A stretch of DNA of 64,000 nucleotides from NCBI GenBank assembly GCA_905250885.1, contig CAJNOQ010000024.1, positions 41,534-105,533 of the forward strand, read 5' to 3'. A model generated the notes under the pieces. The model worked only from the letters and a program-made list of their open reading frames with translations. It was not told the DNA's origin and did no database searches. This stretch comes from Didymodactylos carnosus. Taxonomy: Eukaryota; Rotifera; Eurotatoria; Philodinida; Philodinidae. The number at the start of each line of letters is the position of its first letter. Within the stretch, counting starts at the first letter, position 1. Shown here piece by piece: positions 55,901 through 62,100 of the stretch. Both the position numbers and the translations under genes were made by a program.

Positions 55901-57120
55901 CAGAAATCAAGAACATTCTAACTCTAATCTATTGTCTTCTCGTCATTCTTCTTCTACTTCTCCGACTGGCTCAATGTCGGGCCATTTACATCATTCCGAC
56001 GATTGTTATTGTGGTAGCGGTACTATTAATACTAGTAGCCACAGACAAACATCATCGAATTTACAAAGTGGTAAATAGAATAAATGCAGTAGACGTATTC
56101 TTGTCACATTACGCATTATTTATCATTTTCTTATTTGTGTAAAAAATATTGCATTTTAAAACAAAAACCAAAGCTAAGGCAACGCTTAAAAAAAAAGTTA
56201 GAAAATATTTCAATTAAAACAAAAAATTTTCCAATGAACAGACAATTTTATTTATATTAATATTGTATTAGTGCAGATAAATATATACATGTTGTACTTC
56301 TTTGTTAATAATACTGTTCACACGCAATGCTTTCTTTTTCTAACGCTCAGTTAAAAAAAAACAAAAGAATAACGCTTACGTAGTACGGATAGGCAGACAT
56401 TCTTTTGTCCTATTACGCGTACAATCATCCTAGTGAAACTTCTTGTGTATTAAAATCTTGATAATTTTTGAATCACTGTTTTCATTTTACACTCTTGTTT
56501 GTATATAAGTGCGAAAACTTTTCTACTTAGAATAACATTGTAATATTTTCTTTCCAAGACTATCATATATGATGTTACGTATCTGGGTATCGTATACAAG
56601 AGGAAGATATAATGATAATTTTTACAAGATTATGCAACATCTCTTAATCTAAAATTTTAATTACACAAAGTTTCACTGGGATGATGTTTTCAAGTAGAAA
56701 TTTGAGGCTGTCTTTGGCTTATTATCTAAATTTTTTTATTTTTTAACATATCTCACTAAATATGAATTAGGGACGCTAAACTATCACATATGCTTTATAT
56801 TATTTCTTTAAACTGCACTAAACAACATCACATTATTATAATAATAATTATTATCTTTTTATTCGTTCAATATATCGCGACACTCATTTCTGCTTTATCT
56901 ATCATATATGTTGTCATTATTTTGAAGTTGAACTGTGTGTCTGCATTGTTAATCATACGCTTATATTGTTGTGTGTGATGTGAATTTTGTCCCTAAGTAT
57001 TTTTGATCTTCTTTGATAATATGTTTTATCAATGAGATCTTTAAAGAAAAATTATCATCTCATTATGATTTTATTTTTCTATTTCTAGGAGAACAACATT
57101 ATGATGAGCCTAAATTGTAA
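10468..57120 (+). CDS. ANK: Giant ankyrin (ankyrin repeats, ZU5, UPA, death domain, giant tail), whole gene model
   Basis: Membrane-skeleton adaptor linking membrane proteins to spectrin. Exons: 10468-10572, 19776-19862, 19925-19939, 20005-20103, 20166-20264, 20328-20426, 20486-20674, 21725-21823, 23258-23356, 23424-23458, 23530-23618, 23707-23783, 23868-23994, 24058-24524, 24585-24683, 24749-25240, 25297-25395, 25460-25585, 25660-25720, 25791-25976, 26259-26365, 26428-26540, 27231-27455, 27519-27679, 27747-28281, 28339-28567, 28627-28962, 30148-30217, 30282-30473, 30537-30688, 30758-30824, 31100-31411, 31564-31791, 32054-32137, 34833-38351, 39182-39211, 41182-43416, 43882-56078 (stop), or 43882-56070 joined to 57089-57120. 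Lengths sum to 23,541 nt, divisible by 3, giving about 7,846 residues. Domain order matches canonical ankyrins. The giant tail lies after the death domain, as in Drosophila Ank2 and C. elegans UNC-44, not before it as in vertebrate ANK2/ANK3. Exact orthology to ANK1/2/3 cannot be assigned; shorter isoforms are likely. Confidence 0.9.
10573..12704. other. AT-rich gene-free stretch, probable ankyrin intron
   Basis: No coding exon or RNA gene could be supported. Short open frames have no recognisable similarity, and T-rich and A-rich tracts dominate. Confidence 0.5.
12705..13040. mobile_element. 336-bp foldback element (MITE-like), intronic
   Basis: Left arm 12705 to about 12857 and right arm about 12886-13040 are long imperfect reverse complements. 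The ends read CACTGTAAATTCGTG and CACGAATTTACAGTG, separated by a roughly 28-nt loop. Complementarity stops abruptly at both ends, as expected for an inserted element. No open reading frame was found, and no target duplication is obvious in the flanks. The CACTG/CAGTG termini are reminiscent of some hAT-type ends, but family assignment is not secure. Confidence 0.8.
14256..14625. repeat. Pair of 21-22-bp inverted motifs about 330 bp apart
   Basis: AGGCTCTTCTTGAATGAGCCT at 14256-14276 and its near reverse complement at 14604-14625 bracket about 327 bp of non-coding sequence. Each motif is itself partly palindromic (AGGCTC...GAGCCT), so it can also form a small hairpin on its own. This could be the terminal repeats of a small MITE; no clear target duplication beyond TA. 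Confidence 0.45.
16385..16405. repeat. (AT)n microsatellite
   Basis: Uninterrupted alternating TA run in non-coding sequence. Confidence 0.85.
18101..18139 (+). CDS. ANK: Weak candidate alternative first coding exon with N-myristoylation-like start
   Basis: ATG, 13 codons ([13 protein letters not shown]), then a near-consensus GTAAGT donor in phase 0, fitting the acceptor at 19776 after a 1.6-kb intron. Residues 2-6 fit the general N-myristoylation pattern (Gly at 2, Ser at 6), followed by basic residues, which would give a membrane-tethered ankyrin isoform. The exon is very short, so chance occurrence cannot be excluded. Confidence 0.3.
18140..19775. other. Gene-free stretch, probable ankyrin intron
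   Basis: No supported exon. Open frames on the minus strand here (about 19190-19960) are not accompanied by splice signals or recognisable domains, and one overlaps the first common ankyrin exon in antisense. Confidence 0.45.
19776..25585 (+). CDS. ANK: Ankyrin membrane-binding domain exons (about 24 ankyrin repeats)
   Basis: Seventeen exons encode the solenoid that binds ion channels, transporters and adhesion molecules. It opens [20 protein letters not shown], as in other ankyrins. Many exons are exactly 99 nt (33 codons, one repeat), e.g. 20005-20103, 20166-20264, 20328-20426, 21725-21823, 23258-23356, 24585-24683 and 25297-25395. The fifth/sixth-repeat junction [11 protein letters not shown] and the final segment [14 protein letters not shown] are hallmark ankyrin sequences. 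One exon (19925-19939) is only 15 nt and encodes NTSNA, equivalent to the NTCNQ position of vertebrate ankyrins. Exons 24058-24524 and 24749-25240 fuse several repeats without introns. Phase continuity holds throughout. The first strong ankyrin acceptor is at 19774-19775. Confidence 0.95.
20675..21724. other. 1.05-kb ankyrin intron
   Basis: Lies between the repeat 5/6 exon and the next 99-nt repeat exon. AT-rich; nothing further recognised. Confidence 0.8.
21824..23257. other. 1.4-kb ankyrin intron
   Basis: Intron between two 99-nt ankyrin-repeat exons. Open frames on both strands near 22097-22470 are short and of no recognised family; no repeat element was identified. Confidence 0.8.
25660..26540 (+). 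CDS. ANK: Ankyrin linker exons between repeat domain and ZU5, with a skippable 186-nt exon
   Basis: Exons 25660-25720, 25791-25976, 26259-26365 and 26428-26540. The first gives [19 protein letters not shown] and the third [18 protein letters not shown], resembling the acidic DMLGD-type linker preceding ZU5 in ankyrins. Exon 25791-25976 ([18 protein letters not shown]...) begins and ends in phase 1. Skipping it joins exon 25720 to 26259 without a frame change, so it is a likely cassette. Its donor GTAAGT is strong. Reading through that donor gives a stop near 26030, so retention would truncate the protein before ZU5. Confidence 0.8.
26684..26704 (+). CDS. ANK: Candidate 21-nt cassette microexon upstream of ZU5
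   Basis: TACATAG acceptor, 21 nt, then a GTAAGT donor. Entering in phase 2 from exon 26540 and leaving in phase 2 to exon 27231, it would insert seven residues (ERFQCRS) without changing frame. Signals are good, but so short an exon could be chance; RNA evidence is needed. Confidence 0.4.
26705..27230. other. Ankyrin intron upstream of ZU5
   Basis: Non-coding, AT-rich, ending in a TTCTATTATAG acceptor. Nothing else recognised. Confidence 0.75.
27231..28962 (+). CDS. ANK: Ankyrin spectrin-binding core: tandem ZU5 and UPA domains
   Basis: Exons 27231-27455, 27519-27679, 27747-28281, 28339-28567 and 28627-28962. The first opens [20 protein letters not shown], preserving the DAR triplet that in vertebrate ankyrins is needed for beta-spectrin binding. 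Further conserved blocks are [68 protein letters not shown] and [20 protein letters not shown]. The UPA part ends [14 protein letters not shown] and carries a Thr/Ser/Asn-rich insertion before this strand (about 28810-28910) that vertebrate ankyrins lack at this length. The supramodule binds beta-spectrin. Intron 3' of it contains the TTAA-flanked foldback. Confidence 0.95.
29443..30084. mobile_element. 634-bp foldback MITE flanked by TTAA, in an ankyrin intron
   Basis: TTAA at 29443-29446 and 30081-30084 brackets an element whose ends read GGGTATACCCC and GGGGGCGGGTACCC. Roughly 300-bp arms are imperfect reverse complements around a short spacer near 29750-29790. Matching internal blocks include AAATGCTGTGAAATAAAAA and ATTGTGCCACATTACGACCC with their complements. 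TTAA duplication is the signature of piggyBac-type transposition, so a non-autonomous piggyBac-like MITE is the best guess. No coding capacity was found. Confidence 0.8.
30148..30824 (+). CDS. ANK: Ankyrin death domain exons
   Basis: Exons 30148-30217, 30282-30473, 30537-30688 and 30758-30824. The death-domain core reads [20 protein letters not shown], then [11 protein letters not shown] and [12 protein letters not shown], closely following the IADHLGFSWTELAREL...LLKYWLERDG pattern of vertebrate ankyrins. The helical end continues into [19 protein letters not shown] and an acidic/basic stretch ending [11 protein letters not shown]. The death domain in ankyrins has regulatory and protein-interaction roles. 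The exon 30282-30473 is phase 1-1. Confidence 0.93.
31100..32137 (+). CDS. ANK: Post-death-domain ankyrin tail exons (three phase 1-1 cassettes)
   Basis: Exons 31100-31411, 31564-31791 and 32054-32137, each starting and ending in phase 1. The first contains [20 protein letters not shown], then a Ser-rich end. The second is Tyr/Gly/His-rich ([18 protein letters not shown]) followed by a short helix [17 protein letters not shown]. The third is [18 protein letters not shown]. The donor after 31791 is weak (GTTCGA); read-through there stops at 31803-31805. Read-through of the donor at 31412 stops at 31456-31458. Both could be alternative C-termini. No known domain was recognised. Confidence 0.75.
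32138..34832. other. 2.7-kb ankyrin intron before the first giant exon
   Basis: AT-rich non-coding sequence containing the 236-bp foldback at 32549-32784. Several short tracts (e.g. near 33080-33120) look like degenerate repeat remnants, but no family was recognised. The acceptor is CTTTTTACTTTAG. Confidence 0.7.
32549..32784. mobile_element. 236-bp foldback element in ankyrin intron
   Basis: Arms of about 95 nt (from 32549 and ending at 32784) are imperfect reverse complements, e.g. GAAGCAAGCATTTTTTAACA against TGTTAAAAAATGCTTGCTTC. They enclose a central AT-rich loop. Non-coding. No convincing target duplication is visible, consistent with an old MITE. Confidence 0.7.
34833..38404 (+). CDS. 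ANK: Giant ankyrin tail exon 1 (about 3.5 kb)
   Basis: Enters in phase 1 after ACTTTAG and reads [20 protein letters not shown] onwards for about 1,173 codons, rich in Ser, Thr, Asp, Asn, Gln and Pro, as expected of an intrinsically disordered tail. Visible elements include a basic, probably helical segment ([20 protein letters not shown], near 35430-35490), an [12 protein letters not shown] motif near 36170-36210, and a polyglutamine run at 37948-37979. Two ends are possible: a phase-1 donor G|GTAGAA after 38351, leading into the 30-nt exon at 39182, or read-through to TAA at 38402-38404, which overlaps an AATAAA and could be an alternative 3' end. No known globular domain was recognised. 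Confidence 0.85.
37948..37979 (+). repeat. CAA repeat encoding polyglutamine in ankyrin tail
   Basis: Ten consecutive CAA codons inside the coding frame. A pure repeat such as this is likely to vary in length between alleles. Confidence 0.9.
38404..38409 (+). terminator. Possible intronic AATAAA poly(A) signal of a shorter ankyrin isoform
   Basis: AATAAA begins on the last base of the read-through stop codon of the first giant exon. If used, it would end the transcript before the second and third giant exons. Downstream AT-richness makes chance occurrence easy. Confidence 0.25.
39182..39211 (+). CDS. ANK: 30-nt phase 1-1 ankyrin exon
   Basis: Flanked by TCTATTTAG and a GTAAGT donor, it encodes [10 protein letters not shown] in frame between the first and second giant exons. 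Its length is a multiple of three, so it can be skipped. Strong splice signals and exact phase fit make it credible despite its size. Confidence 0.6.
40323..40360. repeat. (AT)n microsatellite
   Basis: Alternating TA run with few interruptions, in an ankyrin intron. Confidence 0.85.
40932..40982. repeat. (CA)n followed by (TA)n microsatellite
   Basis: About 39 nt of CA with one interruption, followed by TA, within the intron just upstream of the second giant exon. Confidence 0.9.
41182..43416 (+). CDS. ANK: Giant ankyrin tail exon 2 (2.2 kb)
   Basis: Phase 1-1 exon of 2,235 nt between TTGTTTACAG and a GTAAGT donor. It opens [14 protein letters not shown]. Near the start [13 protein letters not shown] (from 41262) is an S-x-I-P motif followed by basic residues, the pattern recognised by microtubule plus-end EB proteins. 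A short helical segment ([20 protein letters not shown]) lies near 41800. The C-terminal part is a series of amphipathic units ([42 protein letters not shown]) that continue into the next exon. The rest is Ser/Glu/Gln-rich and probably disordered. Read-through of the donor ends at a stop at about 43431-43433. Confidence 0.85.
43417..43881. other. 465-nt ankyrin intron
   Basis: AT-rich intron between the second and third giant exons; nothing else seen. Confidence 0.85.
43882..56078 (+). CDS. ANK: Giant ankyrin tail exon 3 (12.2 kb)
   Basis: One uninterrupted 12,197-nt exon, about 4,064 codons, entered in phase 1 ([13 protein letters not shown]) and ending either at TAG 56076-56078 or at a phase-1 donor G|GTAAAT after 56070. 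The protein is acidic, Ser/Thr/Asn/Gln-rich and predicted disordered, with no transmembrane or known globular domain. It carries tandem repeats: three DVFYEG modules (44484-44835), two QRQEIYG modules (about 45572-45642 and 45972-46037), and four TQELG helical modules (about 47130-47690). A dispersed L-x-x-I-[IV]-x-[DE]-[IM] motif also recurs. By analogy with giant ankyrins of flies, worms and vertebrates it may act as an extended axonal spacer and microtubule linker; that is inference. Confidence 0.9.
44484..44835 (+). repeat. Three tandem DVFYEG protein modules
   Basis: Three successive segments with the pattern P-E-x-P-R-I-x-x-D-V-F-Y-E-G followed by R/H-x-x-L-[FY]: [40 protein letters not shown] and [20 protein letters not shown]. 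Spacing is about 45-55 residues. The stretches between them contain the dispersed I-[IV]-x-D motif. Confidence 0.9.
47130..47690 (+). repeat. Four diverged TQELG helical modules
   Basis: Cores [60 protein letters not shown] and [20 protein letters not shown] recur about every 40-65 residues. Leu/Val at heptad-like spacing suggests short amphipathic helices able to pair as coiled coils. Confidence 0.88.
56079..57088. other. 3' UTR of the long ankyrin isoform or final intron
   Basis: Non-coding, AT-rich. If the phase-1 donor at 56071 is used this is the last intron, ending in the TTTCTAG acceptor before 57089. If not, it is 3' UTR. Confidence 0.6.
57089..57120 (+). CDS. ANK: Candidate terminal ankyrin exon encoding a short C-terminal tag
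   Basis: After a pyrimidine-rich TTTTTCTATTTCTAG acceptor, the phase-1 frame reads [10 protein letters not shown] then TAA (57118-57120). Because all tail exons end in phase 1, this exon can close the protein from any of them, including short isoforms lacking the giant exons. AATAAA signals lie about 260 nt downstream. The alternative is the in-line stop at 56078. Confidence 0.5.
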
Positions 57121-58815
57121 GTAAGAGTGATCTTTGTATCAACTCATTGAATCGAAGTACAGATCCTGTTTAAACGAGTGGCAGAAGGAAAAATTCTTCG
57201 TCTGATTGCTGTTCAAAGAGATCTAAAACAGCCTTTCTATTTCTTTTTTTAGCACTCAAGACGAACCGTAAATGACAATAGCAGTTATCATTATTTAACT
57301 AATTTCTTTATACCAAGATCTACTTCAATGTTCTCATTCAACTACGGGTATTATTATTATACGACTAAATTAAGAATGAATAAATAAATTGTACATAGAT
57401 AAACTATCAAACTGAAATGATCATTGTTGTAGGCTTGAAAATACATTTCTGAACATCTTTTTTTTTTCTTTCTGTTTCTTTTATGAAATTTAATTACTTT
57501 ACTCTACTTATTGTTAAAAATTCTTTCATAAATAAAAAATACGATCTCATTATTAAAAGAAGAAAATCCCCGTTTTTTTCTTTCGTTTTTTGCCTTTATA
57601 CGAATTTCATTTTTTGGCTTCAGTTGTAACTTGAAAACCAAGCTGGCGTGTTTTTCTTTCATTTGTTATCGTCGTTTTTGTGCGCACAACTTAAAAATCG
57701 GATCTTTTTTTTTGTTGCTTTTGTATTTTGTTGTTGTTATTGTACCTGCATGTGTTTGTGAAACGCATTTTACATTTCTTTTGTGGTTGATGTTTCTATA
57801 TATATTTTTCTCAAGCTTATTGTATAACGAGCAGAGGGGCTCTTTGGTTGATCATTTTGTTTTTTTTTGCGCGCACATACATAATTTTCTCTTGTTAGGA
57901 AACTTCTTTTCTTTTCTTTAAAATGTATGATGATTATCGTGTTTAACACGGCTATAACGATAAGTCAAGAGATTGCCGATTGCAATGTTCTCTCACCTAC
58001 TACTATTTGATTTGAACTCTTCTTTTTTGGAATTGTCTCATCTCTTTTTTTTGGTTCATTTTTGTGTCTGATTTATACAAGATGTATACGTGTTTTGCGT
58101 TTATTCACTCATTTTGTTTGGTTCTTTTTTATTGAGTTTTCACTCAAATAATTTAGTCTATGTCAATCGAACACAAGAAAATTTTATATAAACATACTAT
58201 TGTTAGATAGATAGCAATATCACTTAAAATTTTTTATCATAAAATTAGACGACCGCAGCGTGTAAAGGTGATAATCTTTATATGAACGAGTCAGTTTAAA
58301 AGATGGAAGTAAAACATTGAGCTATGATGAAATATTATTGAATATGTAAACAGATATGCATGATCTCAGTCAGCGTTATCGATTAGGGGGCAGAAATCCA
58401 CCCCCTCGTTTGGATAAAGTTACTCAACAAATTTTGACTTAGTCAGAAATTTTTTAAGAAATTTAAGCTGAGAAACTGCCTTTTATGCGCCTAAGTAAGT
58501 TTTTTCAACATAAATTTAGCTTAAAACATGCAGATACTCAGAAAAAAATTATACTCAAAGAAAAAACTTTAGTTACTCGGCAGACTCTCCATCCCTCCCC
58601 CACCAAACTTCTATCGAAAATGCTGACCTCAGTTTCTTTTGATTTGACATGATGAATTTAGAACGTTCATTTTAGCCAAGTGTATAAGGCTCTTTTGGTT
58701 TAATTTCCTTATTGAGCTGAAAAAGAAGGAAAAAATAATAACAATAAAAGGCGAACATAAAAAAATATATATTATCTAATACAAAATAGTTATTTTCCTA
58801 TGAACTATGTCAAAT
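57121..58815. other. Convergent 3' intergenic region
   Basis: AT-rich. AATAAA occurs near 57379-57384 in the ankyrin orientation. An open frame at 57631-57921 is Phe/Leu/Tyr-rich low complexity with no splice context and is not supported. A purine/pyrimidine-biased patch near 58380-58620 may be a repeat remnant. Confidence 0.5.
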
Positions 58816-58965
58816 CTACGAAGTTTTATATAGTTCTTCTGACTCCGAAGCACCATCATTTTCTTTGACAATAATATGTATAAATTTACCATCTGAAATT
58901 TGATATAAACATAAATCGAGCGATATGTATTTGTTATCTCCATTTAATAAATGAAGCATTTCCAT
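58816..58965 (-). CDS. Unplaced 49-residue open frame downstream of the CCDC17-like gene
   Basis: Reads MEMLHLLNGDNKYISLDL onwards to an acidic end ESEELYKTS and stop at 58816-58818. Codon use looks coding-like, and it lies on the same strand just beyond the CCDC17-like gene. An in-frame stop immediately precedes the ATG and no acceptor falls between them, so the whole frame cannot be a terminal exon of that gene. A TTTCAG acceptor inside it (before GKFIHIIVKEND) could be used in another phase. Function unknown. Confidence 0.2.
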   Translation of the reverse strand: MEMLHLLNGDNKYISLDLCLYQISDGKFIHIIVKENDGASESEELYKTS

Positions 58966-59174
58966 TTAGATCACAATTTTACAAATTATTGAAAATATTA
59001 TGTATCATCTCTCATCTAAAGAAGGGAAAAAAGAGGGTCAACGTTTTTAAAGCGTCAGTTTGAAGTGCGTACACATTTAGTAAAATGAGAGATTTAATAT
59101 GTTTAGGGTACAAAGAGCGATAGAGGAATGGGAGAAAAAGAGATTATAAGATGTACTGGTCTTTATTCGTCTGC

Positions 59175-62100
59175 CTAGTACATTTGATAATGTCGGCGTT
59201 GCAGATACTAAATGACATAATGGAAGTAATGTAGTATCCTCTGTGACACTTACGGTTAAAATCAAGCAATTTCTTTACATTCAGTTATATATTTACAGTT
59301 ACCTGAGGAACATACGCATATAAATCTCTGAATGTTGGGGATAACGGAGCATTCGTTTGTTCCTCCGCATCTTTATAGTTTACCAATCGATAATGTAGTT
59401 CCATCATTCCAGCCTTAAATGTGAAAGATACACTATTTCAAAACTACTGACTATGTGAAAAAGTTCTCTTACAGCAGGAAGCATGCTAACAATTGCTAAA
59501 CTTGCATCATATTGTATTGGTAAATTTCTCGCCGGTACTTTCCAGCGTCCACTGAGTAATCGATTTTTATGATCAAATAAAGGAATTTTTGTCCATGATC
59601 TTGTTTGTAATTGAGTATAATGCGGTTGATGAGCGGCTGTTTGAATTTCGATAATGATAGTTAACGCTTGTTGTGGTGGACAACTAGATAAAAAAAGTAT
59701 TCAGTTGAATCAATTTCTTTAAATAGAGAAGCATCTACATACCGTGGAACGGGCTGTTTTGTGGCAATTAGAGCAACACTCATTTTGTATCCATTTTGAT
59801 CGGTGAATGTTTCGCATGTGAACGATTGTAACTGTGACGGTTCACCGAGTCCTAATTTTGGATGATGTAGGCATGTAACCAGACGACATAATTCAGTTGG
59901 TTGTTCCAAATTCAAAATAAAATCAAAAAATATTACAAAACCGCCAACGGGATCATACGGCGACGGATCCAGTGGATCGCGTAATTTATTCATATTCGAT
60001 AAAAGTAAACTTCTTGTCGGAGTGCTACGAGCCATTGTTCGAGGAGTTTTATAACGTAAATCTTGGTCTAAACGTAATGGTTGTTCTGATCGTACATTCG
60101 TTGTCGTAGGTGGTCGGTAATCACGGTAGTGGGGATCGTATGTTGGTGAACGGGTAGATATTGCTGGAAATGAAACAGGTGATCTTCTAATTAACAATAA
60201 TAATCGATAAAATAAAATTAAGATTGATAACATCTCGGTCGTGTGAGGTGTTCCAAATTCGAAAGGTAAGCAGAAAAATAGATTTTCTTAAAACATACAT
60301 GGTTCTATCATACATCATTCGAATCACCATTCGATAGTGAACAAAAGTATGTATCACTTTTTCTTTCTTTCTTTTCTTTGTTGAGAAAATTCATTTTTTC
60401 TGAATCTAAGGCGAAAAAGTCAGAATTCTGCTCGTAATTCTCAATTTTCTTCATCAGAGCTAAACTTTTATGTAATAAAAATATCATATTTGGAATCAAA
60501 ATAAAAAACTAAGCCGATTGATGTAAATTTCTATCCTATTCGACTACTTTTAGTTTTTGTCCAATTTTCATGTTCAAAAATTCGAGGTTTTTACCAAAAA
60601 AATAAAAATCAAGTACACTTTTCGAAATGCATATCAATCGACTTAGTTTTTTATTTTGATTCCGAATATGATATTTTTATTACATAAAAGTTTAGCTCTG
60701 ATGAAGAAAATTGAGAATTACGAGCAGAATTCTGACTTTTTCGCCTTAGATTCAGAAAAAATGAATTTTCTCAGCAAAGAAAAGAAAGAAAGAAAAAGTG
60801 ATACATACTTTTGTTCACTATCGAATGGGGTGATTCGAATGATGTATGATAGTTCTTGGGAAAGCTCTTGAAACAAAAGACTACATAGGTTTGTGAGAAC
60901 AGGGTGTCAAAACGTCTCTGGACGAACATAGTCCATCCTGCTCGCAGATCTCAGAACGATGAACGACTCTCAAATCTATATGGATATACTCACTTTTTGA
61001 TGCTGAATCCGAATAAAATAGCTTGGAAAAACTAGAGTGAACGGAAAACGGTCATATCTTGATTTTTTTCTATAACGCTCACTTTTTCACTTTTTATGAC
61101 TATTGCGATATTTTGAAGATTTCTCCCTCAAAAGTCGATAAAAAGGCAATATTCGGGATCAGCTCGATGAGCTCTATCCAACCATGTATGTTTCAAGGAA
61201 ATCTATTTTTCTGTTTACCTTTTGAATTTGAAACACCTTACCTGGTAGGATAGTACTGGGGAGGATGATGGTGATGCGGACGATATCCATCAGCACCATA
61301 CGGCGTTACTGGTTCGAGCAGTGAACGATCATGTGGATGATTGTACATAGCTTCAAAATAACATTAATTTCGATATAACAACTAAAAGTTACTCACATCA
61401 CACTTACCTGTATTCAAGTTTCGATATTTTTTCTGTAGAGAATCAACATCATTTAGTAATTTTTTGTTTTCAGTATTGAACTGTCTGAAACGATCATCCA
61501 CTTCATCTCTGGAGCGATCTAACAACAAAAACCTGAACCACACTCCATACATTCTTACAAGACATGGTCGGAAGGGGCGAGGGGCAAAATCCTAGCAGGA
61601 TTCTGGTATAGTATGTTTAGGATCATATCACTAGATTCATAGATCTCTTACCACTGAATTCCTACTAACGTGTACAGCACGATTTTTTCTGAGGTTTTAT
61701 AACAGAGATTAAAAGACAAGCTAATTTTTGAATAGATGTTATGTGTATGGGTGGCACATTACTGTTACTTTTCCGAGTAATCCAAATGTTGTAAATATTC
61801 CTATTACCAGTAACAGTAATATTTTTCAGTTTTATTGTTACTGGCAATAGGAATATATACAATATTTGGATTATTCGTAAAAGTAACAGTAATGTGCCAC
61901 CCCTAGTTATGTGATAATGGTAATTGATAAAGAAAAGAAATTTACGCCTGTACGGTGTGAGTGGTTCTGGATTATTTCCCATCCAATCATTATTATTTTC
62001 GTATGATCTAAGTTTATATTCAAGATCAGTATAACGTGCCAGAAGTGCTGGGTTGTGTCCACCAAATTTCAGATAATCATTTCTGAATGTTCTAGATAGA

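Noticed and set aside
57631-57921. 96-residue Phe/Leu/Tyr-rich frame with apparent membrane segments
   Set aside because: Low-complexity T-rich DNA translated in one frame; no conserved features or splice signals.
58380-58630. Possible inverted repeat with GGGGGCAG... and CCTCCCCC... ends
   Set aside because: Internal complementarity could not be followed by eye between the ends; left as a possible repeat remnant only.
60308-60871. Two similar open frames on opposite strands
   Set aside because: They are mirror images produced by the arms of one foldback element, not two genes.
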